Shown here in pieces: positions 23,755-32,396 of a stretch of DNA of 64,000 nucleotides. This DNA is from Microbacterium sp. BK668. GTDB taxonomy: Bacteria > Actinomycetota > Actinomycetes > Actinomycetales > Microbacteriaceae. Made by a program: the position numbers and the translations under genes. Numbering within the stretch: the stretch's first letter is position 1; each line of letters begins with the position of its first letter. Under the pieces are notes generated by a model that saw only the letters and a list, made by a program, of their open reading frames with translations, was not told the DNA's origin and made no database searches. Location of the stretch: contig NZ_SNWG01000001.1 in assembly GCF_004362195.1 (NCBI RefSeq), forward strand, positions 2,790,001 through 2,854,000, given 5' to 3'.

Positions 23755-24773
23755 ATCCCGACGAGTTCATCCCCGCCGCGATCGGATGGGTGCTCGCCGC
23801 CGCGGTCTTCATCTTCGTGCTGGTGGTGATCTTCCGCTCGATCCGGATCATCCCGCAGGCCAACGCCGGCATCGTGGAGCGGCTCGGGCGCTACCACAAG
23901 ACGCTCATGCCGGGCCTGAACCTCCTCGTGCCGTTCATCGACCGGCTCCGCCCGCTCATCGATCTGCGCGAACAGGTCGTCTCGTTCCCGCCGCAGCCGG
24001 TGATCACCGAGGACAATCTCGTCGTCTCGATCGACACCGTCGTCTACTTCCAGGTGACCGACGCCAGGGCTGCGACGTATGAGATCGCCAACTACCTCGG
24101 CGCCGTCGAGCAGCTCACGACGACGACCCTGCGCAACGTCGTCGGCGGCCTCAACCTGGAAGAGGCGCTGACGAGTCGCGACGAGATCAACGGGCAGCTC
24201 CGCGTGGTCCTCGACGAGGCCACGGGCAAATGGGGCATCCGCGTCGGACGTGTCGAGCTCAAGGCCATCGACCCGCCGATCTCCATCCAGGACTCGATGG
24301 AGAAGCAGATGCGCGCCGAGCGCGACCGGCGGGCCGCGATCCTCACGGCCGAGGGCTCCAAGCAGTCGCAGATCCTCGAGGCCGAGGGCCGTCGCCAGGC
24401 CGAGATCCTGCGCGCCGAGGGCGACAAGCAGGCCGCCGTCCTGCGCGCTCAGGGCGAGGCCGAGGCCATCGAGACCGTGTTCACCGCGATCCACGTGGGC
24501 AACCCCGACGACAAGCTCCTCGCCTACCAGTACCTGCAGACGCTGCCGAAGATCAGCGAGAGCCCCTCGAGCAAGCTCTGGATCATCCCGAGCGAGTTCA
24601 CCGAGGCGCTCAAAGGCGTGAGCGGCGCCTTTGCCGGCTCGATCGCGGATGCCGCGAAGTCGGCGGATGCCTCGGCGCGCTCCGAGCGCGCGGCGGTGCC
24701 GAGCGCACCGGCCGCGGAGCCGGTCGCGCCCGCCCGGCCCGACGCGACGTCCGAGCAGCCGCCGACGGCGTGA
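23751..24773 (+). CDS. SPFH/band 7 domain protein (stomatin/paraslipin type)
   Basis: A 340-residue protein: one N-terminal transmembrane helix (residues about 9-31), an SPFH domain from RIIPQANAGIVERLGRYHKTL to about residue 190, a heptad-rich helix with the repeated EAEGRRQAEILRAEGDKQAAV pattern at about 195-235, and an Ala/Pro-rich C-terminus. Stomatin-like proteins oligomerise at the inner membrane and scaffold other proteins. It overlaps nfeD by 4 bp and the GDPD gene by 4 bp, so the three are translated as a unit. Confidence 0.93.
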   Translation: MNPDEFIPAAIGWVLAAAVFIFVLVVIFRSIRIIPQANAGIVERLGRYHKTLMPGLNLLVPFIDRLRPLIDLREQVVSFPPQPVITEDNLVVSIDTVVYFQVTDARAATYEIANYLGAVEQLTTTTLRNVVGGLNLEEALTSRDEINGQLRVVLDEATGKWGIRVGRVELKAIDPPISIQDSMEKQMRAERDRRAAILTAEGSKQSQILEAEGRRQAEILRAEGDKQAAVLRAQGEAEAIETVFTAIHVGNPDDKLLAYQYLQTLPKISESPSSKLWIIPSEFTEALKGVSGAFAGSIADAAKSADASARSERAAVPSAPAAEPVAPARPDATSEQPPTA

Positions 24774-25546
24774 CGCACCCCTGGTTCGCCGGGCCCCCGC
24801 GCCCACGGGTGCTGGCGCACCGCGGACTCGTCACTCCCGACGGCGCGGCCGCCGGGATCGCCGAGAACTCCTTCGCAGCGGTCGCCGAGGCGCACGCCGC
24901 GGGCGCGCACTACGTCGAATCGGACTGCCACCTGACGCGCGACGGCGTCGTCGTGCTCTTCCACGACCCCGACCTGTCGCGCGTCACGGGCGATACCCGA
25001 CGGGTCGACGAGGTGTCGCTCCGCACGCTCGCCGACCTCATGTCCGGCCACGGCGGCGTGATCACCCTCGAGCAGGCGCTGGATGCCTTCCCCGACGTGC
25101 ACTGGAACCTCGACGTCAAAGCCGCCGCCGCCGCAGAGGAGGTCGGACGCATCGTCGCACCGCACGCGGCGCGCGTCCTCGTGACGAGCTTCTCCGACGA
25201 CCGGCGCCGTGCAGCTCTCGCCGCCGCCGCCGCCGCGGGCGCCGACCTGACTCCGGCAACGTCGGCGGGCACCTCTCTGGTCTCGCGGCTGGTGGGGGCG
25301 GTCTCGCTGCGAAGCCGCCGCGTCGCGCGCCGTGTCCTGCGGAACGTCGATGCGGTGCAGGTGCCCGAGCGACAGGGCCGCCTCCGCATCGTGACGCCAC
25401 GGCTGATCGACTACGCGCACGCCGCGGGCGTCGAAGTGCACGTCTGGACGGTCAACGATCCGGACGACATGACGCGGCTGGTGACGATGGGCGTCGACGG
25501 GATCGTGACCGACCGCGCCGACGTCGCGCTCCGCACGCTGTCCTGA
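24770..25546 (+). CDS. Glycerophosphodiester phosphodiesterase family protein
   Basis: A 258-residue TIM-barrel phosphodiesterase. The conserved residues are visible: His17-Arg18 (LAHRG), Glu32-Asn33, Glu50 and Asp52 (VESDCHL), and His65-Asp66 (FHDPDLSR), then NLDVK and VHVWTVNDPDDM in the second half. It hydrolyses glycerophosphodiesters to glycerol 3-phosphate and an alcohol. There is no signal peptide, so it acts in the cytoplasm on lipid-turnover products. The start is GTG in a GTGA overlap with the SPFH gene; this fixed linkage suggests a role in membrane lipid turnover. Confidence 0.9.
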   Translation: MTHPWFAGPPRPRVLAHRGLVTPDGAAAGIAENSFAAVAEAHAAGAHYVESDCHLTRDGVVVLFHDPDLSRVTGDTRRVDEVSLRTLADLMSGHGGVITLEQALDAFPDVHWNLDVKAAAAAEEVGRIVAPHAARVLVTSFSDDRRRAALAAAAAAGADLTPATSAGTSLVSRLVGAVSLRSRRVARRVLRNVDAVQVPERQGRLRIVTPRLIDYAHAAGVEVHVWTVNDPDDMTRLVTMGVDGIVTDRADVALRTLS

Positions 25547-25689
25547 CCGAGGCGAGCCTCGGTCCCACGCAGAGCGGGACCGCGTTCCACCTGAGCATCC
25601 ACTGTGAAACGGTCCGTTCCGCCGTCCGCTCGGATGAGATGCCCAGCCTGCTTCGTTATACCTGAACAGCGACGAGAGGACCCGAAACC

Positions 25690-26073
25690 ATGGCAGACCG
25701 CAGCCTGCGCGGCATCCGACTCGGCGCCCAGAGCTTGCAGAGCGAAGAGGGCGTCGTGTTCCATGAGCGCGCACAGCACATCTACACGTGCACGTCGTGC
25801 GGACGTGACACGACCCTGACCTTCGCGGCCGACGCCGAGGTTCCCGAGAGCTGGGAGTGCCGCACGTGCGGCGCGGAGGCTCTCCTGCGCATCGGCGAGG
25901 GCACCGCGACCGTCGACCACAGCGGCGACAAGGCACCGCGTTCCCACTGGGACATGCTGCTCGAGCGCCGCTCGATCGCCGAACTGGAGGAGCTCCTCGA
26001 GGAGCGCCTGGCTTACGTGCGCGCCCGCCGTGGCGCCGGCGAGGACGTGACGGTCGACAAGATCAGCGCCTGA
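25690..26073 (+). CDS. rbpA: RNA polymerase-binding protein RbpA
   Basis: A 127-residue actinobacterial transcription factor that binds RNA polymerase and group I/II sigma factors and stabilises the open complex. Features: the N-terminal tail RGIRLGAQSLQSEEGV, a zinc domain with Cys34, Cys37, Cys57 and Cys60, the basic linker, and the C-terminal sigma-interaction domain SHWDMLLERRSIAELEELLEERL. Length and motifs are canonical. TATACC at 25657-25662 is a likely -10, and GAGAGGA precedes the ATG. It is convergent with lnt, as in mycobacteria. Confidence 0.97.
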   Translation: MADRSLRGIRLGAQSLQSEEGVVFHERAQHIYTCTSCGRDTTLTFAADAEVPESWECRTCGAEALLRIGEGTATVDHSGDKAPRSHWDMLLERRSIAELEELLEERLAYVRARRGAGEDVTVDKISA

Positions 26074-26079
26074 TCCGCA

Positions 26080-27672
26080 TCAGACATCGACGACGCCGGT
26101 CCCTTCGGGGGCCGGCGTCGTCGTCTGCGCGGCGCGCCCGCGGACCCCGACGACGACTCCGAAGACGGCGACCGCGACAAGGCTCCCCCACGCCAGAAGA
26201 GCCTTGATCCACGGGCCCAGGACCACGGCGGGCGTGAGCCCGGTGCGCAGAGGCACGTCCGTCAGCATGTGCCCTGCCGCGTCGGCCGGGAGGCCGTCGA
26301 TCGTCGTCCCGTCCGGCGCGATCACCTGGCTCGTGCCGACCGTGGAGAGGTTCACCACCGACCGTCCCGTCTCGACGGCCCGCATGCGGGCGAAGGCCAG
26401 CTGCTGGAGGTTCTCGTCCGTTCCGCGGAAGTCGGCGTTGTTGGTCTGGAACATGTAGACCTCGGCACCGTCCTGGGCGCCCTGCCAGATCACGTCGTCG
26501 TAGATGACGTCGAAGCAGATCGCGAGCCCGACCCCGACGCCGTCCACGTCGAACATCGGCGACGTCGTGCCCGGCGTGTACTCCCGCTGGATGAGGTCGA
26601 TGAGATCGGGGGCGAAATTGCGGTAGAGCCACCGGTCGGGCACATATTCCCCGAACGGCACGGGATGCCTCTTGTCATACGTGGCGACGGGATTGTCGGC
26701 GCCCTCCTCCCAGAGCAGGGCCGAGTTGAAGTACTCGTCGCCGCGCTGCGTGACGGCGCTCACCAGAAGCGGTGCGCCGATACGGCCGGCCAGCGTGTCG
26801 AGGACCTCCGCCGTCGCCTGATTCTGCGTCGGGTCGGAGTCGATGCCCCCCTCGGGCCAGAGCAGGACGTCCATCCCCTCACCGACGAGCGGTCGCGTCG
26901 CCTCGAGCTGGGCGCGCAGGATGTCGTTCGGCCCGCGGTCGTCGAAGTATCCGGCCGGACCGTTGCCCTGCACAGCCCCGACGCGGATGCTTCCGGCCGC
27001 GGTCGTCGAGAACTGGGGCGGCACGACCAGCACGGCGATCGCGAGCGCCGTGGGGAGGGCGGTCCGGAGGTCCCGCCATCGACCGAGGCGGACGTACTCC
27101 ACGGCGGCGGCGCACACGAGCACGACGAGGAACGACAGTCCCGACATCCCGACCCACGATGCGACGTCCGCGAGCGGGCCGTCGGCCTGCGTCACCCCGA
27201 TCCTGCCCCACGGGAATCCGCCATAGGGGAAGGTGCCGAGCACCTCCTCGCGGAGGGTCCACAGGCCGGCGACGAGCACCGGGAGGACGACCAGGCGGCC
27301 GGCTGCCCCCGGCAGCACACGAGGCACCCACGCATACGCCAGCGCGAGGAGGATCGCGCACGCCGCTGTGAGGAGCGCCTCGAGCATCGAGAGGGCGATC
27401 CAGGGGACGGGACCGAGGTAGCGGGCCGTGAAGCCCAGGTTCACGAAGAAGAACGCGGCGCCGAAGGCGAAGCCCACGAAGAACGCGGGCCAGACGCGGC
27501 GTCCGACCAGGCAGACGAGCGCGAGCGGTACCGCGACGAACACCATCGGCCACCAGGACAGAGCCGGGAACGCCGTCGTGAGCACGAGCCCCGCGGCCGC
27601 CGATGCCGGCAGGGCCAGTGCCAGCGGGAGGAGCGGTCGCACAGGCGCGGCGAGGGGTGGGGCGTCGGGCAC
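26080..27672 (-). CDS. lnt: Apolipoprotein N-acyltransferase
   Basis: A 530-residue membrane enzyme that N-acylates the lipid-modified cysteine of lipoproteins. About six to seven transmembrane helices occupy residues 15-210; a nitrilase-type domain follows, with Glu274 (LLWPEGG), Lys334 (YDKRHPVPFGEYVP) and Cys386 (AICFDVIYDD) as the catalytic triad, and a last helix near residue 490. Mycobacterial homologues can be fused to a mannosyltransferase (Ppm1); no such domain is present here. GTG start, 6 nt from a TAGGCT -10. Confidence 0.93.
   Translation of the reverse strand: MPDAPPLAAPVRPLLPLALALPASAAAGLVLTTAFPALSWWPMVFVAVPLALVCLVGRRVWPAFFVGFAFGAAFFFVNLGFTARYLGPVPWIALSMLEALLTAACAILLALAYAWVPRVLPGAAGRLVVLPVLVAGLWTLREEVLGTFPYGGFPWGRIGVTQADGPLADVASWVGMSGLSFLVVLVCAAAVEYVRLGRWRDLRTALPTALAIAVLVVPPQFSTTAAGSIRVGAVQGNGPAGYFDDRGPNDILRAQLEATRPLVGEGMDVLLWPEGGIDSDPTQNQATAEVLDTLAGRIGAPLLVSAVTQRGDEYFNSALLWEEGADNPVATYDKRHPVPFGEYVPDRWLYRNFAPDLIDLIQREYTPGTTSPMFDVDGVGVGLAICFDVIYDDVIWQGAQDGAEVYMFQTNNADFRGTDENLQQLAFARMRAVETGRSVVNLSTVGTSQVIAPDGTTIDGLPADAAGHMLTDVPLRTGLTPAVVLGPWIKALLAWGSLVAVAVFGVVVGVRGRAAQTTTPAPEGTGVVDV
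26081..26127. terminator. Hairpin at the rbpA-lnt junction
   Basis: GACGACGCCGG (26089-26099) pairs with CCGGCGTCGTC (26112-26122), and CAGAC/GTCTG extends the stem. It begins 8 bp after the rbpA stop but lies inside the last 16 codons of lnt, so the terminator of one gene is coding DNA of the other. Confidence 0.7.
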
Positions 27673-27678
27673 GGATCG

Positions 27679-27684
27679 AGCCTA
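27679..27684 (-). promoter_or_regulatory. -10 (TAGGCT) of lnt, leaderless
   Basis: Hexamer 6 nt before the GTG at 27672. Confidence 0.5.
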
Positions 27685-27758
27685 AGCCTCGCCGCGGGAG
27701 GGCAGAAACGCGCGCAGCGGCCGACCGCGACCGCCGCACACCACGCCCTCCCCGCGGA

Positions 27759-30269
27759 TCAGACGGACGAGTAGGCGACGATGCCTCGGCGGACGGCGTC
27801 CAGCGCTCGGCGCGCCGTCGAGGCGAGCCCGCTCTCGGCGACGAGCGAGAGCTGGTCGAGGAGGTCGATCGTCTGCTTCGACCATCGCACGAAGTCGCCG
27901 GCGGCCATGTCGGCCTCGGCCAGCACGCGGTCGAGGGGAACGCCCTTGGCCCACGAGTGCATCGCCTGGGCGAGGCCGGTCGCGATCGGCTCGGTCCCCG
28001 GGAGGTGATGGTCCTGCTCGAGGTCGTCGAGGCGCTGCCAGAGATCCTCGGTCGCGCTCAGGGCCGTGCGGAAGGGGCCGCGGGGCAGGCGCTGCTCCCC
28101 CGGACCGCCCTCGTCCCGGCGCGGCTCGTACACGAGGGAGCAAGCCAGTGCGGCCAGGGACGCGGCATCCAGCTGGTCCCAGATCCCCGTCCGCAGCGAC
28201 TCGGCCACGAGCAGGTCGCGCTCGCCGTAGATGCGCCGCATCGTGCGCCCGGCCGCTGTGAGCGACGTCGCGTCATCGTCGCCGACGCGCACGTAGTCCA
28301 GCTCGCTCAGGACGTCCACGACCCGGTCGAAGATGCGCGCGACGGTGCCCGTGCGGGTCTCGATCTGCCGGCGGAGTCCGTCGACCGTGCGCTTGAGCTT
28401 CCAGTACCGTTCGGCCCACCGCGCGTGCTGCTCGCGATCGGGACACCCGTGGCACGGATGCCTCTGCATCTGCGTGCGCAGGGACGCGATCCGGCGCTGC
28501 CGCTGATCGCGGGTCGCGCGTCCGGCCGTCACGTCCTTGCGGTTGATCTTCTCGAGGTCGCTGAGCTCGCGGCGGATGCGCGAGTACTCCCCGAAGTCCC
28601 CCCGATCGCAGATCATCGCCTTCTGGTACCCCGCCAGCGACTCCTCCTTCTCGCGCACCTGTCGTGCGAGCCCCACGACGGCCCGGTCGGCCTGGAACTG
28701 CGCGAACGAGGACTCCAGGATCTCGCGGGCCCGCGCGCGACCGAACTGGTCGATGAGGTTGACCGCCATGTTGTACGTCGGGCGGAAGCTGGAGTTGAGC
28801 GGGTACGTGCGGCGCGAGGCGAGGGCTGCGACCGCCTGCGGGTCGAGCCCCTCGGTCCACTGGATGACGGCGTGCCCCTCGACGTCGATGCCCCGGCGCC
28901 CGGCGCGTCCGGTGAGCTGCGTGTACTCGCCGGAGGTGATGGCCACGCGCGCCTCGCCGTTGAACTTCTCCAGCTTCTCCAGCACGACGGTGCGCGCCGG
29001 CATGTTGATGCCGAGGGCGAGAGTCTCGGTCGCGAACACGGCCTTGACGAGCTTGCGCTGGAAGAGCTCTTCGACGACCTCCTTGAAAGCAGGCAGAAGT
29101 CCCGCGTGGTGCGATGCGACGCCGCGCTCGAGGTTGTCGACCCACTCGTAGTAGCCGAGGACGGCGAGGTCCTCGTCGAGGAGGGAGCGCGTGCGGTCCT
29201 CGACGACGGCGCGGATCTCGCGCCGCTCGTCGGGCGTCGTGAGGCGCACGCCCGAGCGGCGCACCTGCTGCACCGCGCCATCGCAGCCGGCGCGGCTGAA
29301 GATGAAGAAGATCGCCGGGAGGAGGTTCGCGCGCTCGAGGAGCTTCACGACGTCTGGTCGGTCGAGCCGCTCGATGCGCTGGACGTTCGCGGATCGCACC
29401 GGCCGCTGATTCCCCTTGGCCGGACGGCGACGGGATGCCTCGTACCCTCCGCCCGAGCGGTGACCGGCGCTGCGGCCCGCCTGTGCACGCCGGTTGTTCT
29501 CGTAGGTCGGCCCCTTGAACGACCGGATCCGCATGAGCTCCTGGTTCACCTGGGCCGTCGCGATGCCGGCGCGATCGTCGAAGAGGGGCAGCAGGTCGCC
29601 GCGCACGAGCACATGCTGCTCGAGCGGCACGGGACGCACCTCGGAAACGATGACCTCGGTGTCGCCGCGCACGGTGTCGAGCCAGTCGCCGAACTCCTCG
29701 GCGTTGGACACGGTGGCCGAGAGCGAGACCAGGCGCACCCCCGCCGGCAGGTGGATGATGACCTCCTCCCACACGGCGCCGCGGAACCGGTCCGCGAGGT
29801 AGTGGACCTCGTCCATCACGACGAAGTCGAGCCCACGGAGGGCCGGCGAGTCGGCGTAGAGCATGTTGCGCAGCACCTCGGTCGTCATGACGACGATCCG
29901 AGCGTTGCCGTTGATGTTCGTGTCGCCGGTGAGAAGGCCGACGTCGTCGGGTCCGTACACATCGACGAGCTCGCGGAACTTCTGGTTCGACAGCGCTTTC
30001 ATGGGGGTCGTGTAGAACGCCTTCGACGGATGCCGCCGATCCGAGGCATCCCGCATGGCGAGGTGGACCGCGAACTCGCCCACGATGGTCTTCCCGGCAC
30101 CCGTCGGCGCGGCGACGAGCACGCTGCGACCCTCCTCGAGGGCCTGGCATCCGGCGATCTGGAAGGGATCGAGGGTGAAGCGCTGGGATGCCGCGAAGGC
30201 GGCCGTGAGGGGATGCGCACGCTCTTCGCGGGCCCGCGCGTACCGCTCGGCCGGGCTCGGGATGCTCAC
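27759..30269 (-). CDS. helY: Ski2/Mtr4-like DExH helicase
   Basis: An 836-residue SF2 helicase. Walker A is APTGAGKT (residues 54-61), motif II DEVH (153-156), motif III SLSATVSN, and motif VI QLTGRAGRRGID. A basic insert rich in Arg and Gly (around RAQAGRSAGHRSGGG) separates the two RecA lobes, and a C-terminal DSHCT-type domain follows residue 680. HelY-type helicases are conserved in actinobacteria directly after tatC; here the GTG overlaps the tatC stop as GTGA. RNA processing is inferred from Ski2/Mtr4 relatives. Confidence 0.92.
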   Translation of the reverse strand: MSIPSPAERYARAREERAHPLTAAFAASQRFTLDPFQIAGCQALEEGRSVLVAAPTGAGKTIVGEFAVHLAMRDASDRRHPSKAFYTTPMKALSNQKFRELVDVYGPDDVGLLTGDTNINGNARIVVMTTEVLRNMLYADSPALRGLDFVVMDEVHYLADRFRGAVWEEVIIHLPAGVRLVSLSATVSNAEEFGDWLDTVRGDTEVIVSEVRPVPLEQHVLVRGDLLPLFDDRAGIATAQVNQELMRIRSFKGPTYENNRRAQAGRSAGHRSGGGYEASRRRPAKGNQRPVRSANVQRIERLDRPDVVKLLERANLLPAIFFIFSRAGCDGAVQQVRRSGVRLTTPDERREIRAVVEDRTRSLLDEDLAVLGYYEWVDNLERGVASHHAGLLPAFKEVVEELFQRKLVKAVFATETLALGINMPARTVVLEKLEKFNGEARVAITSGEYTQLTGRAGRRGIDVEGHAVIQWTEGLDPQAVAALASRRTYPLNSSFRPTYNMAVNLIDQFGRARAREILESSFAQFQADRAVVGLARQVREKEESLAGYQKAMICDRGDFGEYSRIRRELSDLEKINRKDVTAGRATRDQRQRRIASLRTQMQRHPCHGCPDREQHARWAERYWKLKRTVDGLRRQIETRTGTVARIFDRVVDVLSELDYVRVGDDDATSLTAAGRTMRRIYGERDLLVAESLRTGIWDQLDAASLAALACSLVYEPRRDEGGPGEQRLPRGPFRTALSATEDLWQRLDDLEQDHHLPGTEPIATGLAQAMHSWAKGVPLDRVLAEADMAAGDFVRWSKQTIDLLDQLSLVAESGLASTARRALDAVRRGIVAYSSV

Positions 30270-31087
30270 GCGGGCGCCTCCGGGGGCAGGAAGGCGGCTT
30301 GACGCTTCGTCCTCCTGCGATCGAACAGCATCGACAGCGCCGCCGCGGCGAAGAACAGCACGATGAGGATGCCGGCGAGGATCAGCATGCTGACGACATC
30401 GGCCGCGGGGGTCGCCAGCGCCGCGAACGCCGTCGCGATGAGCACCGCGACCCGCCAGCCCTTGAGGATCGCGCGCCCCGACATGACGCCGGCGAGGTTC
30501 AGCGCGACGAGGAACACCGGCAGGACGAACGAGATGCCGACGACGATGAGCAGCTTGAACACGAAGTCGTAGTAGTACTGCGCGTCGTAGAACGACGCGC
30601 CGCCCTCCGGCACGAACGTGTTCATGAGCTCGACGATGTGGGGCATGATCTGCAAGCCCACGAAGCTGCCGACGAAGAAGAGCGGGATCGCGGCGCCGAG
30701 GAAGCCCCACGTGTACTTGATCTCCTTGCGCGTGAGCCCCGGCATGATGAAGGCCCAGATCTGCCACAGCCAGATCGGCGCCGAGATCAGCAGGCCGATG
30801 GCGAACGAGATGCGCAGGCGCAAGTCGAAGGCGGAGGTCACGGTGCTGAACATCAGCTCCACGCGGGCGGACTCGCCGTCATCAGCCGCGATGACGCGGA
30901 TCGGCTCGGTGATGAGCCACAGCACCCAGTCGGTGATGAAGAACGCGACGACCATGCCCACGACGAGGGCGAGCGCCGCGATGACGAGTCGCTTGCGCAG
31001 TTCGACCAGATGCGCCCCGAGCGACATCCGCTTGTCACGGCGCGGGGCGTCCGGCTCGCTGAACTGCGGCGGTCCGGCCGAGGCCAC
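30266..31087 (-). CDS. tatC: Sec-independent protein translocase TatC
   Basis: A 273-residue integral membrane protein with six transmembrane helices. The N-terminal cytoplasmic LGAHLVELRKRL matches the conserved twin-arginine-signal binding site, and the FIMPGLTRKE loop with its family Phe and Pro is present. It receives Tat substrates and forms the translocon with TatA. The GTG start lies 6 nt after the tatA stop. A client is encoded in the window: the RR-containing phosphoesterase at 52012. Confidence 0.96.
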   Translation of the reverse strand: MASAGPPQFSEPDAPRRDKRMSLGAHLVELRKRLVIAALALVVGMVVAFFITDWVLWLITEPIRVIAADDGESARVELMFSTVTSAFDLRLRISFAIGLLISAPIWLWQIWAFIMPGLTRKEIKYTWGFLGAAIPLFFVGSFVGLQIMPHIVELMNTFVPEGGASFYDAQYYYDFVFKLLIVVGISFVLPVFLVALNLAGVMSGRAILKGWRVAVLIATAFAALATPAADVVSMLILAGILIVLFFAAAALSMLFDRRRTKRQAAFLPPEAPA

Positions 31088-31093
31088 TGCCGG

Positions 31094-31351
31094 CTACGGC
31101 TTGGTGTCCGGCGTGTCGGCGGGCCTCGTCGTCGCCGGTGCCGCCGCCGCGTCCGTGGCCGTCGACGATGCGGTTCCGTCGGCGGCGGACGGCTTCTCGT
31201 CCTCCTCCTTCATCGCCTTCATCTCGCCGCGGAAGACGCGGGCGGACTGGCCGACGCTCTTGGCGAGGGCGGGAAGCTTCGCAGCGCCGAACAGGAGCAG
31301 GATGACGGCGAGCAGGATGAGAAGGTGCCAGCCGTTCAGGTTGCTGAACAT
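31094..31351 (-). CDS. tatA: Sec-independent protein translocase TatA
   Basis: An 85-residue protein with one N-terminal transmembrane helix (HLLILLAVILLLFGAAKLP), the FGAAKLP hinge, an amphipathic helix (ALAKSVGQSARVFRGEMKAM) and an Ala/Thr/Asp-rich tail. It forms the protein-conducting Tat component. TAGACT at 31387-31392 provides a promoter in the gap after pafC, giving a leader of about 30 nt with CGGAGC upstream of the ATG. Confidence 0.96.
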   Translation of the reverse strand: MFSNLNGWHLLILLAVILLLFGAAKLPALAKSVGQSARVFRGEMKAMKEEDEKPSAADGTASSTATDAAAAPATTRPADTPDTKP

Positions 31352-31430
31352 GATGCGCTCCGTAATGTCGTGCGGGAATCCCCCTCAGTCTAAACCCGAC
31401 CCCGCCGGCCCCCGCCGGCGCCGGGCGGAC

Positions 31431-32396
31431 TCAGGGGTACTGATCGAGCCCGGCGCGCGCCCAGTCGGCCGCGGCCCGCCGCGCGCCCGCCGGCTCCAGG
31501 ATCTCCAGCGCTCCCCCGCGCCGCGCCGCCAGCCGACGGAGGCTGACCTCGTCCGCGATGCGCATGGTCGCCAGCAGGACCCCGTCGGCCTCCTCGACGA
31601 CCTCTGCGCGGTCGAGGTACTCCCCGAGGAGGGGCGCGACGGCGGACGGGAAGCGGACGCGCGCCACGACCTCGTCGCCGGTGGACTGGAACCACCCGGG
31701 CGCCTGCTCCTCGGCGTGCGTGACCGGGATGTCGGTGAGGCGCATGTCGCTGACGCGGTCGAGATGGAACGTGCGCATCGCCTCGCGCATGTGGCACCAG
31801 CCCTGCAGATACCACTGGTCGCTGGCGATCTGGATCTTGACCGGGTCGACCGTGCGGGTCGTGGGCGCGGCATCCGGAGCCTTGTAGGTGAACGAGACCG
31901 CGACCCCCTCCCGGACCGCCGCCGCGACCGTATCGCGCACGGCGTCGACCGGCTCAGGAGCGACGATCACGTCCGCGGGCCGCGCGGCCGCGCCACGGGA
32001 CAGCTTGGCGAGGAGCCCCCCGAACAGGTCGGTGTCTCCGACCCCGGGGATGGCGCGGGCGACCTGGAGACCGGCCAGGAGCGCGGCGGCCTCGCGCGCG
32101 GTCAGCTTGGGCGAGCGCTCGAGGCCGACCGAGTTGGTGATGACGATGAGTCCGCGCTCGTCGAGCAGGTCCCAGTCGATGTCGAAGAGGTCGTTGGCCA
32201 TCTGCCAGTAGCCCCGCTCGCCGGGAAGCCCGATGACGGTCAGCTTCTCGACCATGGTCCGCATCTGGTCGGGCGTGACATCGAACTCGTCGGCGGCCTC
32301 CTCGACGGAGACCTCGCCCTTTCCGATGAGGTAAGGGACCAGCTGCAGCATGATGGCGGCACGGTCGGTCGCGATGAGGGGCCGGCGAGACGTCAT
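31431..32396 (-). CDS. pafC: WYL-domain transcriptional regulator PafC
   Basis: A 321-residue protein with an N-terminal winged HTH (RAAIMLQLVPYLIGKGEVSVEEAADEF) and a WYL domain around residues 140-225 (KIQIASDQWYLQGWCHMREAMRTF) with a C-terminal extension. With PafB it forms the heterodimeric DNA-damage activator that controls the mycobacterial RecA/LexA-independent response; WYL senses nucleic acid. ATGA overlap with pafB. The name refers to the proteasome accessory factor locus, although no pupylation genes are present here. Confidence 0.93.
   Translation of the reverse strand: MTSRRPLIATDRAAIMLQLVPYLIGKGEVSVEEAADEFDVTPDQMRTMVEKLTVIGLPGERGYWQMANDLFDIDWDLLDERGLIVITNSVGLERSPKLTAREAAALLAGLQVARAIPGVGDTDLFGGLLAKLSRGAAARPADVIVAPEPVDAVRDTVAAAVREGVAVSFTYKAPDAAPTTRTVDPVKIQIASDQWYLQGWCHMREAMRTFHLDRVSDMRLTDIPVTHAEEQAPGWFQSTGDEVVARVRFPSAVAPLLGEYLDRAEVVEEADGVLLATMRIADEVSLRRLAARRGGALEILEPAGARRAAADWARAGLDQYP

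Noticed and set aside
27603..30302. An 899-codon plus-strand frame opposite helY
   Set aside because: Shadow of the helicase gene; composition typical of antisense translation and no plausible start signals.
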